A DNA stretch of 64,000 bases from Neocallimastix lanati (nom. inval.) (lineage: Eukaryota > Neocallimastigomycota > Neocallimastigomycetes > Neocallimastigales > Neocallimastigaceae). Each line of letters starts with the position of its first letter. The first letter of the stretch is position 1. The stretch spans positions 411,001-475,000 of the forward strand of contig JACVTC010000026.1 of the NCBI GenBank assembly GCA_016946835.1, in the 5' to 3' direction. The position numbers and the translations under genes were made by a program. Below, in pieces: positions 44,530 to 55,355 of the stretch. The notes beneath the pieces are model-generated. The model had not been told where the DNA came from. It saw only the letters and a program-made list of their open reading frames with translations, and made no database searches.

Positions 44530-45089
44530 AGCCGTGGTATAAGTGTAGTAAATTTAAATATATACATCAAACAGTGTATGCTATCCAACCAGTTAAGAAT
44601 AATAACTAATTATAAATATTATTTTAATTCTTAATAATATAGTTCTTTAATATTAAATTATTATATAAATAACAAATTTAAAATATACTTATGAGAAGAA
44701 TTCATGAAGATAATCCAAGCCTTTCGCTAAAATACTTTACCCAAACAAGTAAAGTCGTATTACCTTTAGTTCAGGCGTAGCTAATAGGGTCCAAACTGTT
44801 GTTACTTTAGCGCATAAACCGTATAGGGAATACAGGTTCGAACTCTTCAAAACTCCATATCCCTTGAATTCAATAAAATATTTCAAGACCAAAACTGTCA
44901 GATAACCCCAATATTAGTCAACTTATCATCAAATTTAATCTTTAAGTTTTTAATGTCTCTTTAGATATTAAAATACTTTTGGATTCTGGATCACTGCTTA
45001 ATTTTATGAATATCTACATTCCAAAAGCTTGTAACATACCTGTTATTAAAGATCAAAATTTTCCTGCTTTTACTAGTTACTGGTATTAG
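44530..45089 (+). pseudogene. Ty3/gypsy gag end and aspartic protease relic
   Basis: At about 44530 the frame KPWYKCSKFKYIHQT resembles a decayed CCHC zinc knuckle of Gag. From 44952 a frame gives VSLDIKILLDSGSLLNFM, containing the D-S-G active site of a retropepsin in the usual hydrophobic context, followed by about 30 more residues to a stop at 45087. The sequence between them is moderately GC-rich, with many stops. It heads a row of pol relics in the correct order on the same strand. Confidence 0.6.
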
Positions 45090-45339
45090 AGGAACTTTAT
45101 TTCAAATTATTGTATTTCGAATGTGTATCACTCCTTTTATCTTATCTTTCAAAAGCCAAATATCTTTTAATAAATTTAATTCTATTTCAGATAAAATTTC
45201 AAAACATAAATCTAAATCTAAATTCAAAAAAGTCTAACTCTTCTATTTCACTTCCTGTTACTTTTATTCATTCTTCCTCTTCTATAAATAAATCATCCTC
45301 TTTGTCAAAATCCTTTTATATTGTTATTAATCCTATTGG

Positions 45340-45560
45340 ACCCAAACTTCCCAACGGACTTTTAATATTCAAAGATGTTTTTAATAAATAAATTGCAAAT
45401 ATTCTTCTTTCTTATTGTCTTAACAACTATGAATTCAATCCTAAACTCATTTCTAATTTATTTTATGGTACTATCTATCAACTTACCCAAAAAGGATCAT
45501 ATATCTTTGAAGAATACATCAAAGACAACTTAAAGAAAGGCTTCAATAGTAAGTCAAGAT
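45340..45560 (+). pseudogene. Ty3/gypsy reverse transcriptase N-terminal relic
   Basis: Frames read KLPNGLLIFKDVFNK, then LLSYCLNNYEFNPKLISNLF, YGTIYQLTQKG and EEYIKDNLKKGF. This is the order of the conserved start of gypsy RT (the DVF, YDxxI, GPIYxL and YIxxNLxxGFI blocks), with several substituted key residues and a stop after DVFNK. The RT catalytic YxDD block and RNase H are not found downstream, so most of RT is deleted. Confidence 0.65.
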
Positions 45561-45789
45561 CTTTATTCTTCAAATAAAGATGTTTCATTTTTAGTATTTT
45601 CAGTTTTTCACCTTGAAAACATTTGTGCTCTTGCTTCTTTTATATTATCCTTATTGATAAAATTCTCTCCTCTTATAAAAACGATAAACTCTATAATAAT
45701 TTTTGTTCTTTTCTTTCAAATAAATTTCTTCCTGCTCCTCACCCTCAACATAAACACTTTTCTCTTTCCAGTAAGTTTCTTCTTTTTGT

Positions 45790-46010
45790 CAGTAAAACTT
45801 ATGTTCCCTCTGATTGCCATTTTTCTATTCTTCAAATATGTAATGATTTACTATTTTCCGGTCACTTTGATAATTGTAAAATATTTAATCTTATCAAACC
45901 CAATTTTTAGTAGTCCTCCGTGTCTTCTAATATCAAAAATTATATTCGTTCCTGTGTTGTTTGTTGTCGTCATAAAGATTTCTCCATAAACCTTATGGTT
46001 TTCTTTATTC
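45790..46010 (+). pseudogene. Ty3/gypsy integrase zinc-binding domain relic
   Basis: KTYVPSDCHFSILQICNDLL, FSGHFDNCKIFNLI, then after a frame change NIKNYIRSCVVCCRHKDFS. This is the HHCC domain of gypsy integrase. The first zinc His is Asn here (ICND where relatives have a His), so it is dead even apart from the frameshift. The catalytic core follows only at 47543, after an intruding segment of about 1.5 kb. Confidence 0.7.
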
Positions 46011-46125
46011 TTTGTTTATTATTAGTCGTCTATGCTCTTCTATTTCGATGGTGTTTCAGGTAAGGTATTTTAAGAAATGAAAAAACTCGAATTGTATTAT
46101 CTTTTATTTACTTTGAGATATATCA

Positions 46126-46530
46126 CGTTATAGACGTTATGCATGGGATAAAGAAAGTAAAATTTTAGTAGACAAATTAGATAAATTTCCATCAAAAAAA
46201 AGCAATTGTAAATTTTTATTGGAATAGAGGTATGGTAGGAAAATCAATCAAGGCTAAGACTTTTATGAAAAATAAATTTGAGAAAACTGGAGACTACCTA
46301 AAGCAATTTAGAAATGGATTCCAATGGATACTATAAGCCAGATGTGGATATAAATTCGATGTTCGTGTTGCCAAAGCCTCCAATATGATTGAAGACTAAT
46401 GTTCAGAAAGGTGACCATGCTATTATAAAAAAAATAATAATCCTCAATTGGAACAATGGTTTTCTAAATGCTATCTTTTCAGTGAATTTCGAATAAAATA
46501 ATTTAAAGATATTGAAATCCTTTATGAAAA
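46126..46530 (+). pseudogene. retroelement ORF relic, possibly LINE ORF2 C terminus
   Basis: Broken frames give RRYAWDKESKILVDKL, GKSIKAKTFMKNKFEKTGDY, CGYKFDVRVAKASNMIED and, after stops, a Cys-rich region followed by PQLEQWFSKCYLF. A Cys-Pro-Cys motif followed by a short helix and a terminal Cys-x-Leu-Phe-x-Glu-phe is the style of the post-RT zinc motif of many LINEs. I could not find the RT itself. If real, it is a trace of the LINE class that could have mobilised the SINE. Confidence 0.35.
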
Positions 46531-46589
46531 TTTTTTTAAAATTTCTAAATATTGTTCAATATCAAATAGTATATAAACACTGTTTTCAC

Positions 46590-46638
46590 AAATATGATTA
46601 ATATAGTATTAAGTACAGATTCTGATAGTAGTAACGAA

Positions 46639-46669
<31 letters not shown>

Positions 46670-47305
46670 TTAATAATAGAAATACTATTGGTAATAATAA
46701 TGGAATTAGCGATATAGAATATAGAAATATAAGGGATAATGATAATAAGAGTATCGTTACTAATAATATAGTGGATATGTAATTTGGTGAAAATCATGTT
46801 AATTTAAGTAATTTTCTAAATAATGAGTGTGTAAATATATATGTGACGTGGTTGAAACTTGTATTAAATTAATTGAACAACATCCCAGTTTTGTCATTCA
46901 TTAAACTTCAAAAACTATATCATTCATAGTATTTCATAGCTGTTTTGTTGGTACCAATTATATAACTTCCTTCTTGATGGAAGAGATACAGATATTGTTG
47001 ATTTAAATTATAAAAGGAATGGGATGCTTTGTTTAAGAACTAAATCATTTCTGGTTATTATTCAAAGGCGCCATTTTTGGTGCGATCTGCAGCTCTCTTT
47101 TCAAAAATTATGCATAGGACTAGTACTCAACAAGGGTTGCTAATCCGATAGTATAAGCGCAAACTAACCAGGATTCTCAACGCTGAAAATGCAGTAAGAC
47201 AGGCTAACAGGGTCAATGTCTCTGAAGGAGAAGACCATAATTTCTTTCAGATAGTCAATTCAAACCCTAATTCAGAATAAATAATCTGGGGATGAGGTTC
47301 ATTGC
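46590..47305. other. retroelement-like degraded DNA
   Basis: Moderately complex with several short frames (for example ILNAENAVRQANRVNVSEGE, an Asn-rich stretch encoded by (AAT)n at 46646-46672). No domain is recognised. It separates the two halves of the gypsy integrase and is probably part of the intruding element. Confidence 0.3.
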
Positions 47306-47309
47306 ATAT

Positions 47310-47405
47310 GAACTCTTTTTCGAATTTATTTATAAACTTTATTTTGAATATTACTTATTATTTCACATTATTATTTGAAATATTATTATATTCAAATTGA
47401 ACAAA
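47310..47405 (+). repeat. repeat fragment shared with 29160-29245
   Basis: Same ordered words as the fragment at 29160, with a 12-nt insertion. It lies between the two integrase halves, so it may be the end of the inserted element. Confidence 0.5.
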
Positions 47406-47542
47406 TAATTTTTATTTTGTATTAATTATGTGTTTTTTTTTAAAGCAATAAATATTCATGTAATTAATAAATGAATAAATAAATAAAGATTAAAATTCGC
47501 AATTATCATGGCTGCTAAAAAAAAAAAAAAAAAAAAAAAAAT

Positions 47543-48102
47543 TCGATAGATTTTATTACCGGTCTCCCTAGTTTTAATGGTTTCACTTGTATTCTTGTTG
47601 TTGTTGATCGCATTACAAAGAGGTGTAATTTAATTCCTTTTCAATCAATTCCTTCTCCTGAAGTAGCTGCTCTTGCTTTTTGTATATCTATTTTCGGTTC
47701 TCACGGTCTTTCTGATGAAATTATCACTGATCGAGTAACACAATTCACCACCAAATTTTAGTCTGCTTTTTATAAATCCTTCCACAACAACAACATTAAG
47801 TTTTCATCTCGTCTCCACCATCAGTCTAATAAATGTATTTAAAGTTGAAGAATATCTAAAATATTTAAATAAAACTATAAAAGATCTTAAGAAAAACTTA
47901 GATCAATACATAGAAACTCTGAAGAAATATACCAATAATTATTGATATAAACAACAAGGATTTAAGGAAAATGACAATGTATGGTTAGATAGTTCTCTTA
48001 TTTTACAACGCGATAATAAGAAAATGAAACTAAGAAAATAAGAGCCATTTCGAATAAAAGAAAAAATTTCAGATCCTGTCAATAAGTTGGAACTACCAAT
48101 AA
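47543..48102 (+). pseudogene. Ty3/gypsy integrase catalytic core and GPF module relic
   Basis: The frame from 47543 gives SIDFITGLPSFNGF, ILVVVDRITKRCNLIPF, SHGLSDEIITDR and QFTTKF, followed by TAG where relatives have Trp. Both core Asp residues (SIDF and ITDR) are present; the catalytic Glu is not seen in the broken sequence after this. From about 47846 EEYLKYLNKTIKDLKKNLDQ leads to NDNVWLDSSLI, NKKMKLRK, a stop, EPFRIKEKISDPVNKLELP, the C-terminal GPY/F-like module of gypsy integrases. An A run (47518-47540) sits directly before the core. Defective and clearly not coding now. Confidence 0.8.
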
Positions 48103-48109
48103 AATTAAA

Positions 48110-48650
48110 TATTATTAAATTTTTATTATTATTTTAATAAAAAATATTAAAATATATCTTTAAAATTAAGTATTATTAAATATTTTATTATTATTTTAAC
48201 AAAAAATATTAAATAAATTGTTTATATAAAGGTATCTTAAATTATATTAAATAAATAAATATTTTAATATCATTAATACAGTTGTTATATTATCCAAAAT
48301 ATATACTTTATATATATATATTGAAAACTCACGTAATTTAAATATATGTATTTGGATGCCAAAACATACTGCTATCAAACAAACATTCTAATTTGCTATA
48401 TAATTTATATCAAAAAAAGTACGAAAAGACATCCAAATACTTTGCATATATATTTTAATAGTTACTTTATATAAATAATAACAGAACTGTATTATATAAT
48501 AGTTGCATTTGCATTATTTTTGTGCATATATAGTATTTTCAATGTTGTTTTATAATATAAACGCTATCAGAATACTTATATGTTTACTATTAAAACAACT
48601 GCAAAATACGTATATAACAGCATATATGCAACTATATGCTCAATTCAACT
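48110..48650. other. AT-rich spacer between gypsy and MULE relics
   Basis: A duplicated 60-bp AT-rich phrase (AAATTA-ATTATTAAAT-TTTTATTATTATTTTAA at about 48110 and 48165), then moderately complex DNA with no recognised domain. GCTATyAAACAAA near 48372 recurs near 56661. Confidence 0.35.
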
Positions 48651-48654
48651 ACAA

Positions 48655-48715
48655 TGTGGTGCATTTCGCCAATTTTTATAATACTAAAATTCAATACGCC
48701 ATTTATTTTTAATGG
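48655..48715 (+). repeat. MULE end-like motif cluster (left of copy 1)
   Basis: Contains GTGCATTTCGCCAA and AATACGCCATTT, words shared with the fold-back element at 19.8 kb and the ends of the palindromic MULE at 51970 and 55766. It is a candidate left end of the element carrying the transposase at 49732. Confidence 0.45.
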
Positions 48716-48769
48716 CTTATAAAATTATATGTTAACTCCATAAAAAATTTTAATACAATTATATGTTAA

Positions 48770-49560
48770 AAGTACAAGTATATAAAATAAAATAAAGTAA
48801 ATAAAATAAAATAAATAGTAGAAAATTAAATAATGAAAGTACAGATTAAATAAAATAAAATAAAATAAAATAAAATAAAATTAATAGTAGAAAATTAAAT
48901 AATGAAAGTACAGATTGAATAAAATAAAATAAATATCTATTATTATTTTTTATTAAAGAATATTAAAGATCAATTTTTTCGAAATGAAAATTTTTTACAT
49001 TTTTATTACATTTAATTAATGATGTAATTTAATATATAAAACAATATTATTGATTGTTAATAATCTCATTAAATATAAATGATTTTTTTGCTTTCTAACA
49101 TATATAATTAAATAAACCATTTTATTTTTAAAAATGGTTTGTCTTTAATATTCTTTAATAAAAAATAATAATAAATATTTATTTTTATTTTATTTTTTAT
49201 ACTTGTACTTTTATATTATTACATTCAATATTTAATTTAATTTATTTAATCTTATTTTATTTTATTCAATCTGTACTTCATATTTATATTTCTACTATTT
49301 ATTTTATTTTATTTTATTTTATTCAATCTGTACTTCATATTTATATTTCTACTATTTATTTTATTTTATTTTATTTTATTCAATCTGTACTTCATATTTA
49401 TATTTCTACTATTTATTTTATTTTATTTTATTTTATTCAATCTGTACTTCATATTTATGTTTCTACTATTTATTTTATTTTATTTTATTTTATTCAATCT
49501 GTACTTCATATTTATATTTCTACTATTTATTTTATTTTATTTTATTTTATTTTATTTTAT
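48770..49560. repeat. inverted minisatellite (57-bp x5 with inverted partner)
   Basis: At 49255-49555 a 57-bp unit (CAATCTGTACTTCATATTTA...) is repeated five times, starting at 49267, 49324, 49381, 49438 and 49495. At 48800-48925 the complement (GTAGAAAATTAAATAATGAAAGTACAGATT) occurs about twice. ACAAGTATATAAAATAAAAT near 48773 and its complement near 49555 close the structure. The whole stretch can fold into a large hairpin just upstream of the MULE transposase, as in some MULE ends. Confidence 0.75.
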
Positions 49561-49587
49561 ATACTTGTATTTATATTATTACATTCT

Positions 49588-49618
<31 letters not shown>

Positions 49619-49731
49619 TTTTACAAATAATTGAAAAACTAATTTTTCGAAATTAATATTAATAATAATATTGGATAATTAATATAATAATTTTAACTAT
49701 ATAATTAAAAAATATTTATAAAAATATAGAA

Positions 49732-51161
49732 ATGGAAGAAAATTCAATTATTGATGTAAGTGAGTCTAACAAAGGAAAAGAGCATATTATTATAAATAAA
49801 AAATATAAATTTAATTTTTCCTATATAAGAAAAGATAACTCTAAAGTTTATAAATGTACCGAATATAAAAAAAATAAATAAATGTAAATCTTTTATTATT
49901 TTAAACGATAAGAAAGAAATCTTAAAATATGATAATTCACATAATCATCCTGAAAAAGAATACGATGTATCTCTATCTATAATGAAATATAAAATTAAAG
50001 ATGGAATTGGAAAAAGTTCAATTCCTTTTGGTATAAAAACAAAATCCCTATATAATAAAATTTCTAAAGAAATGGGACTTATATGTCCAGAATATAATTC
50101 AATTAAATCTCAAATATCAATAAATTTAAATAAAAAACTACTATCCAATGTAACAACATTTGCTGAAATTCCTAGTGAATCTGAATATTATAAAACAAAG
50201 CGAGGTGAAAATTTTATGATATTCAAAAATTCAAATTTAATAATTTTTCAATCCCCTTTTCAAGCAAAATTATTTAGTGAATATAATGATGATATATTTA
50301 TTGATGGTACATTTTTTATTGCCCCTAAATTTAGTTATCAAATATTTATTACAAGAACTTATGCTAAAAAATTAGATAGTTTTTACACTACTTCTTTTGC
50401 AATATTAAAAAATAAAGAACAAGAAAAATATAAAATATTATTTAAAAAAATTAAAAAAAAAAAAATAGCTAATACATATAACAATAATATTATAATTGAA
50501 CTAAAAACTTTGCATTGTGATTTTCAAAGGAGCATATCTAAAACAGCAAAAACAATATTTCCTAATACAAATATTAAATATTGCATTTGGCATTATAAAA
50601 AATCATTAGAAATAAAAAAATAAATTATGCAATAATGAAGTAAAAAATGATAATAATATATTTATTTATTATAAAGCTATTTCAAATTTACCATTTATAA
50701 ATCCTGAATACATATTTGATATTTATGTTATAATTAAAATTAAATATATTAACAATAATTATAGTCAATTTTTAAAATTTTTAGAATATTTTTATAAAAC
50801 ATATTTAGTTGGTTATGATATGAAAATTTGGAATTATTATAATAATATGGAACATATAACAAACAATGCCTCAGAATTACTCAATAATTATTTAAATAAT
50901 TTGTTTCCAACAAAACAATCTTTTTATGAATTAATAGATAAATTAAATGAACTTGAACATTTATCATATTATGATTATCAAAGAAAAATAAGAGGAATTC
51001 GGTAAATAAAATAAAGAGCAATAAATAAAGCTAATGAAATCAGTGTCTTAATTGAACGATACAAAAATATTGAAGCCAAGTTAATTGATGTTAAATGTGT
51101 TAGAAATAATATTATTAATTTATGGTTTGATTGTTTAACTGATTTAAATAATATAATATAA
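49732..51161 (+). pseudogene. Mutator-like (MULE) transposase, copy 1, two frameshifts
   Basis: From the ATG at 49732 three consecutive frames cover a transposase of about 475 residues. Part 1 (to about 49880) is the start of an N-terminal FLYWCH/WRKY-GCM1-like zinc domain. The break is in an A8 tract. Part 2 (about 49880-50623) completes the HxH zinc part (DNSHNHP) and the MULE core: FIDGTFFIAP (first Asp), FAILKNKEQEKY, LHCDFQRS (second Asp) and CIWHYKKS (the family C-x2-H). The second break is in an A7 tract at about 50613-50622. Part 3 continues to TAA at 51161 and has NNASELLNNYL with the catalytic Glu. All DDE residues survive and both breaks are in homopolymers, so it was lost recently or the assembly is wrong there. 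A few further defects occur near 51000. Confidence 0.75.
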
Positions 51162-51565
51162 ATATTACTTTATAATAAATAATTAAGAAATGAGGAATGA
51201 CCAAATGAAATAATCAGAATTCTGTCATTCAAAAATTTAATTTATAAAGCTTATTAAATCTATACAGTTTAAATAAATATTCAAATACAATGTTTAATTA
51301 ATAATTTTATCATTATAATTATTATTTTTTTTTAATAACATTTAAATAAAAGAATCATAATTAATAACATTTATATTTTTAATAATATATATATTTTTAA
51401 TAACATATATATTTTTATATAATTTTTTTATTAATAGCATTTAAATAAAATAATAATTATTAATAACATATTTTTATATAATTCTTTTATTAATAACATT
51501 TAAATAAAATAATTAAAATCATATAATCTAACCATTATATTATTTATATAATTATTCATGAATCT

Positions 51566-51640
51566 AGTGAGTTTCGCAATCTTGCATTTCTCAATGTGGC
51601 GTATTTTTATATGTGGCTTTTTTTAATAATCAAATAAATA
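51566..51640. repeat. MULE end-like motif cluster (right of copy 1)
   Basis: GAGTTTCGCAATCTTGCATTT, then TGTGGCGTATTTTTATATGTGGC. Words resemble the ends at 48655 and 51970. A similar GAGTTTCGGAA lies at 55799. Confidence 0.4.
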
Positions 51641-52436
51641 ATTAAATAAATAATAAATATTCTTTTTTTATATATATAATTTATTAATATTCAATTATAA
51701 AAATATTTTTTTCTAATTCTTTTTTAATAGAATATATTATTATTTTTTTTGAAATAGTCATTATTATTTCTTTATAATAATAATTATTTATAAATTTGTT
51801 TATAATTGTATAGAATATCATAAAAATGTATGGCTTTATTTGAAAAGTATATACGCCTAATTTAAAAATTGAAGTAACAAAATAATACAATAAATTAATA
51901 TTATGTAGTATAATATAACTAAAGCCACACATATAAATCACACGTGAATTGGAGTAATGAAACCAGGAGTATTGCATTTCGACATAATTTATGTATAATC
52001 ATCATAAATATTTGTACAATGTGTAAAATATATGTAATACGCCACTATTTTCAACGTATATTTTTATTTATTGTATTTTAGCATTAAAAAATAAAATAAA
52101 AACAAAAAAGAATAAATAAAAGAATAAATAAGTTTTCTGTTAAGAATTTTATTTTATTTTTATTTTTATTTTTTTTAATTTTAATTTTATTTTTTTTTAA
52201 TTTTATATTATTATTATATTTTATTATTAAATATTTTAATAATAAAACCTTTCCTTTTTATTTTATTTAAATAAAATAAATAAAATTATATATTTTATTA
52301 TTAAATTAATTAAATAATAGAATAAATTTTATTATAATATTAAATATTTATTATTATTGATATTAATAAAATATATTGATATTGATATAAATATAATTTA
52401 AACTATATATATTCTAGTTAATTATTATTTATAAAT

Positions 52437-53130
52437 TTAGAGTGTGTTTAATTCTATTAAACATTTATATCATAAATCAATGATATCATTTTTATCACAT
52501 TTTTTATCAATCAATTCGGATTCCTTTTTTTTTTGTATTTTTTAATGAAATTATTGATTTCATCAGTTTTTGTTAATATTCTTCTTTTTTTTCCAAACTC
52601 CTTCAATTTTCAATTTTCCTTTTGTAATTATTGTAAGATAAAGATTCTTCTCTTTTTAAATGATAAATCAATTCATATAAAGAAGGTTTTTTGTAAAACA
52701 ATTTTTTTAAGTAATTGTTAAAAGATTCTGAAGCATTATTTGTTATGTGGTTTATATCGTTATAATAATTCCAATATTGAATATCATATTTATATAAATA
52801 AGTCTTATTAAAATATTCCAAAAAATTTAAAAAATTGAAATAATTATATATTTGACATATAATTTTAATATGATTATAAATATCAAATATATATTCAGGA
52901 TTTATAAAAGGAAAATTTGTAATAGCTTTATATAACAAATAAATTTTATGATTATTTTCAACTTCATTATAACATAATTTATTTTTTTGAACTTCTAACG
53001 ATCTTTTATAATGCCATACACAATATTTAATAGTAATATTATGAAATATTTTAATGGAAGCATTGGATATACTTTTTTCAAAATCACAATGCAAAATTTT
53101 TGGTGTAACTATAATATTATTATTATATTT
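52437..53130 (-). pseudogene. MULE transposase C-terminal half in the left palindrome arm
   Basis: On the minus strand the frame runs LHCDFEKSISNASIKIFHNI, CVWHYKRS, ... NNASESFNNYLKKLF and KRKIEN, followed by a stop caused by indels, with recognisable coding to the TAA at 52437. It includes the second catalytic Asp, the C-x2-H motif and the catalytic Glu, but it lacks the N-terminal domain and first Asp. It is nearly identical to the right arm (54500-55161), where the codon for the same Glu is a TAA. Confidence 0.75.
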
Positions 53131-53149
53131 ACTTCCATTCTTTTTTAAT

Positions 53150-53650
53150 TTTATATTTTATATTTTACTTTATTATTTATTTTTTTATATTTTTTATTTT
53201 ACTTTATTATTTATTTTTTTTATTTTTTATTTATTTTTTTTTTATTTTATATATATATATAATAAAGTAAATAAAAAATAAATAAAAAATAAAAAAAATA
53301 AATAATAAAGTAAAATAAAAAATATAAAAAAATAAATAATAAAGTAAAATATAAAATATAAAAAAAAAGAATAATAAAGTAAAATAAAAAATATAAAAAA
53401 AAGAATAAAGTAAAATAAAAAATAAAAAAAATAAATAATAAAATAAAATAAAAAATAAAAAAAAAATAATAAAGTAAATTATAAAATATAAAATATATAA
53501 AAAAAAGTAAAATATAAAATAAAAAAAATAAATAATAAAGTAAATTATAAAATATAAAAAAAAAAAAGTAAAATATAAAATAAAAAAAAAAGTATAAAAT
53601 AAAATATAAGATAAAAATAATAAATAATAAAGTAAAATATAAAATAAAAA

Positions 53651-53684
<34 letters not shown>

Positions 53685-53690
53685 ATAAAA
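53150..53690. repeat. AT minisatellite with internal palindrome
   Basis: Irregular repeats of AATAATAAAGTAAAATAAAA and variants. The first 90 bp (53150-53240) are the complement of what follows (from about 53260), giving a hairpin centred on the TATATATA at about 53245-53260. It marks the inner junction of the left MULE arm. A 33-nt A run lies at about 53649-53681. Confidence 0.8.
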
Positions 53691-53770
53691 TAAAGATAAA
53701 AAAAAATTGATTAAAACAAAAAAATTAAAATATAAAAAATAAAACTTTTAATTTAAAATATTTATAATAA

Positions 53771-55161
53771 ATGGATGATCAATTAGAAATAAGTGAAACT
53801 AATAAAGAAAAAAACCAAATCATTGTAAATGGAAAATATAAATTTAATTTATGGTATATAACGAATAATACAAAAATATTCCAATGTACTAAATGTAAAA
53901 CAGTTAAAAAATGTAAATCTTACATTATTCTAAATGATAATAATAAAGTAATAAAATATGAAAACAAACATACTCATCCAGGAAAAGAATATGATGCATC
54001 TGTATCAATAGTAAAACATAAAATGAAAAATGAAATAAGAAAAACCTCAATCCCATTTGATATAAATCCAAAACATATATAATGAAATATTTGAAGAAAT
54101 TGGATTGATATGCCCTGAATATATTTCAATTAAATCCCAAATATCAAGATATATTAAAAAACAACTACCTCCTGATATATATCAAAATTTAATGAAATTC
54201 CAGATAAATCTGAATATTATATAAACGAAAGAGATGAAAATTTTATGATATACAAAAATTCTAATATTATAATTTTTCAATCATCATTCCCCATTCCAAA
54301 CAGAATTGTCTATAAAATACAATGAACATATGTTTGCTGATAGTACATTTTATATTGCACCAATATTTGGTTATCAAGTTTGCTCCAGAAATAAATAGTA
54401 TTAAATAATAAAGAACAAGCAACCTATGAATTGTTATTTGAAGAATTAAAAAAGAATGAAAGTAATTATAATAATAAGTAATTATAATAATAATATTATA
54501 GTTATACCAAAAATTTTGCATTGTGATTTTGAAAAGAGTATATCCAATGCTTCCATTAAAATATTTCATAATATTACTATTAAATATTGTGTATGGCATT
54601 ATAAAAGATCGTTTGAAGTTCAAAAAAATAAATTATGTTATAATGAAGTTGAAAATAATCATAAAATTTATTTGTTATATAAAGCTATTACAAATTTTCC
54701 TTTTATAAATCCTGAATATATATTTGATATTTATAATTATATTAAAATTATATGTCAAATATATAATTATTTCAATTTTTTAAATTTTTTGGAATATTTT
54801 AATAAGACTTATTTATATAAATATGATATTCAATATTGGAATTATTATAACGATGTAAACCACATAACAAATAATGCTTCATAATCTTTTAACAATTACT
54901 TAAAAAAATTGTTTTACAAAAAACCTTCTTTCTCTGAATTGATTTATCATTTAAAAAGAGAAGAATCTTTATCTTACAATAATTACAAAAGGAAAATTGA
55001 AGGAATTAGGAAAAAAAAAGAATATTAACAAAAACTGATGAAATCAATGTTTTCATTAAAAAATACAAAAAAAAAGGAATCCGATTAATTGATAAAAAAT
55101 GTGAAAAAATGATATCATTGATTTATGGTATAAATGTTTAATAGAATTAAATACACTCTAA
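53771..55161 (+). pseudogene. Mutator-like transposase, copy 2 (decayed)
   Basis: The ATG at 53771 opens an intact N-terminal zinc domain of about 100 residues: FQCTKCKTVKKCKSYIIL ... NKHTHPGKEYD, with a C-x2-C then H-x-H spacing like FLYWCH/GCM-type domains of MULE and FAR1-like proteins. After a frameshift near 54080 the sequence resembles copy 1 (PEYISIKSQISRYI, NFMIYKNSNIIIFQSSF). The first catalytic Asp is in ADSTFYIAP, but about 30 residues after it are deleted. The C-terminal part (from 54523) has HCDFEKS and CVWHYKRS. The catalytic Glu codon is replaced by TAA (NNAS-stop). Coding traces end at the TAA at 55159-55161. Inactive. Confidence 0.75.
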
Positions 55162-55202
55162 ATATATGAATAATAATTAATTAGAATGTATAGTTTAAAT
55201 TA

Positions 55203-55355
55203 TATTTATATCAATATCAATATATTTTATTAATATCAATATCAATATATTTTATTAATATCAATGTCAAAATATTTCATTAATATCAATATCAAAATAT
55301 TTTATTAATATCAATGTCAAAATATTTTATTAATATCAATATCAATATTTAAATT
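55203..55355. repeat. ATATCAATATCAAtATATTTTATTA tandem repeats
   Basis: About six imperfect copies of a 27-29-bp AT unit lie in the right MULE arm. A shorter version is in the left arm (about 52360-52390), so the array expanded after the palindrome formed. Confidence 0.7.

Noticed and set aside
44800-44870. Second tRNA-like sequence (AGGTTCGAACTCTTC near 44835)
   Set aside because: It has a B-box-like word, but acceptor and D stems do not pair; it lies inside gypsy relic sequence.
45623-45989. Two overlapping open frames of 95 and 111 residues as small membrane proteins
   Set aside because: One frame carries the gypsy integrase zinc domain; the Phe/Leu-rich alternative frame is its shadow.
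46594-46782. 62-residue Asn-rich protein
   Set aside because: Encoded by an (AAT)n tract within degraded retroelement DNA; no further support.
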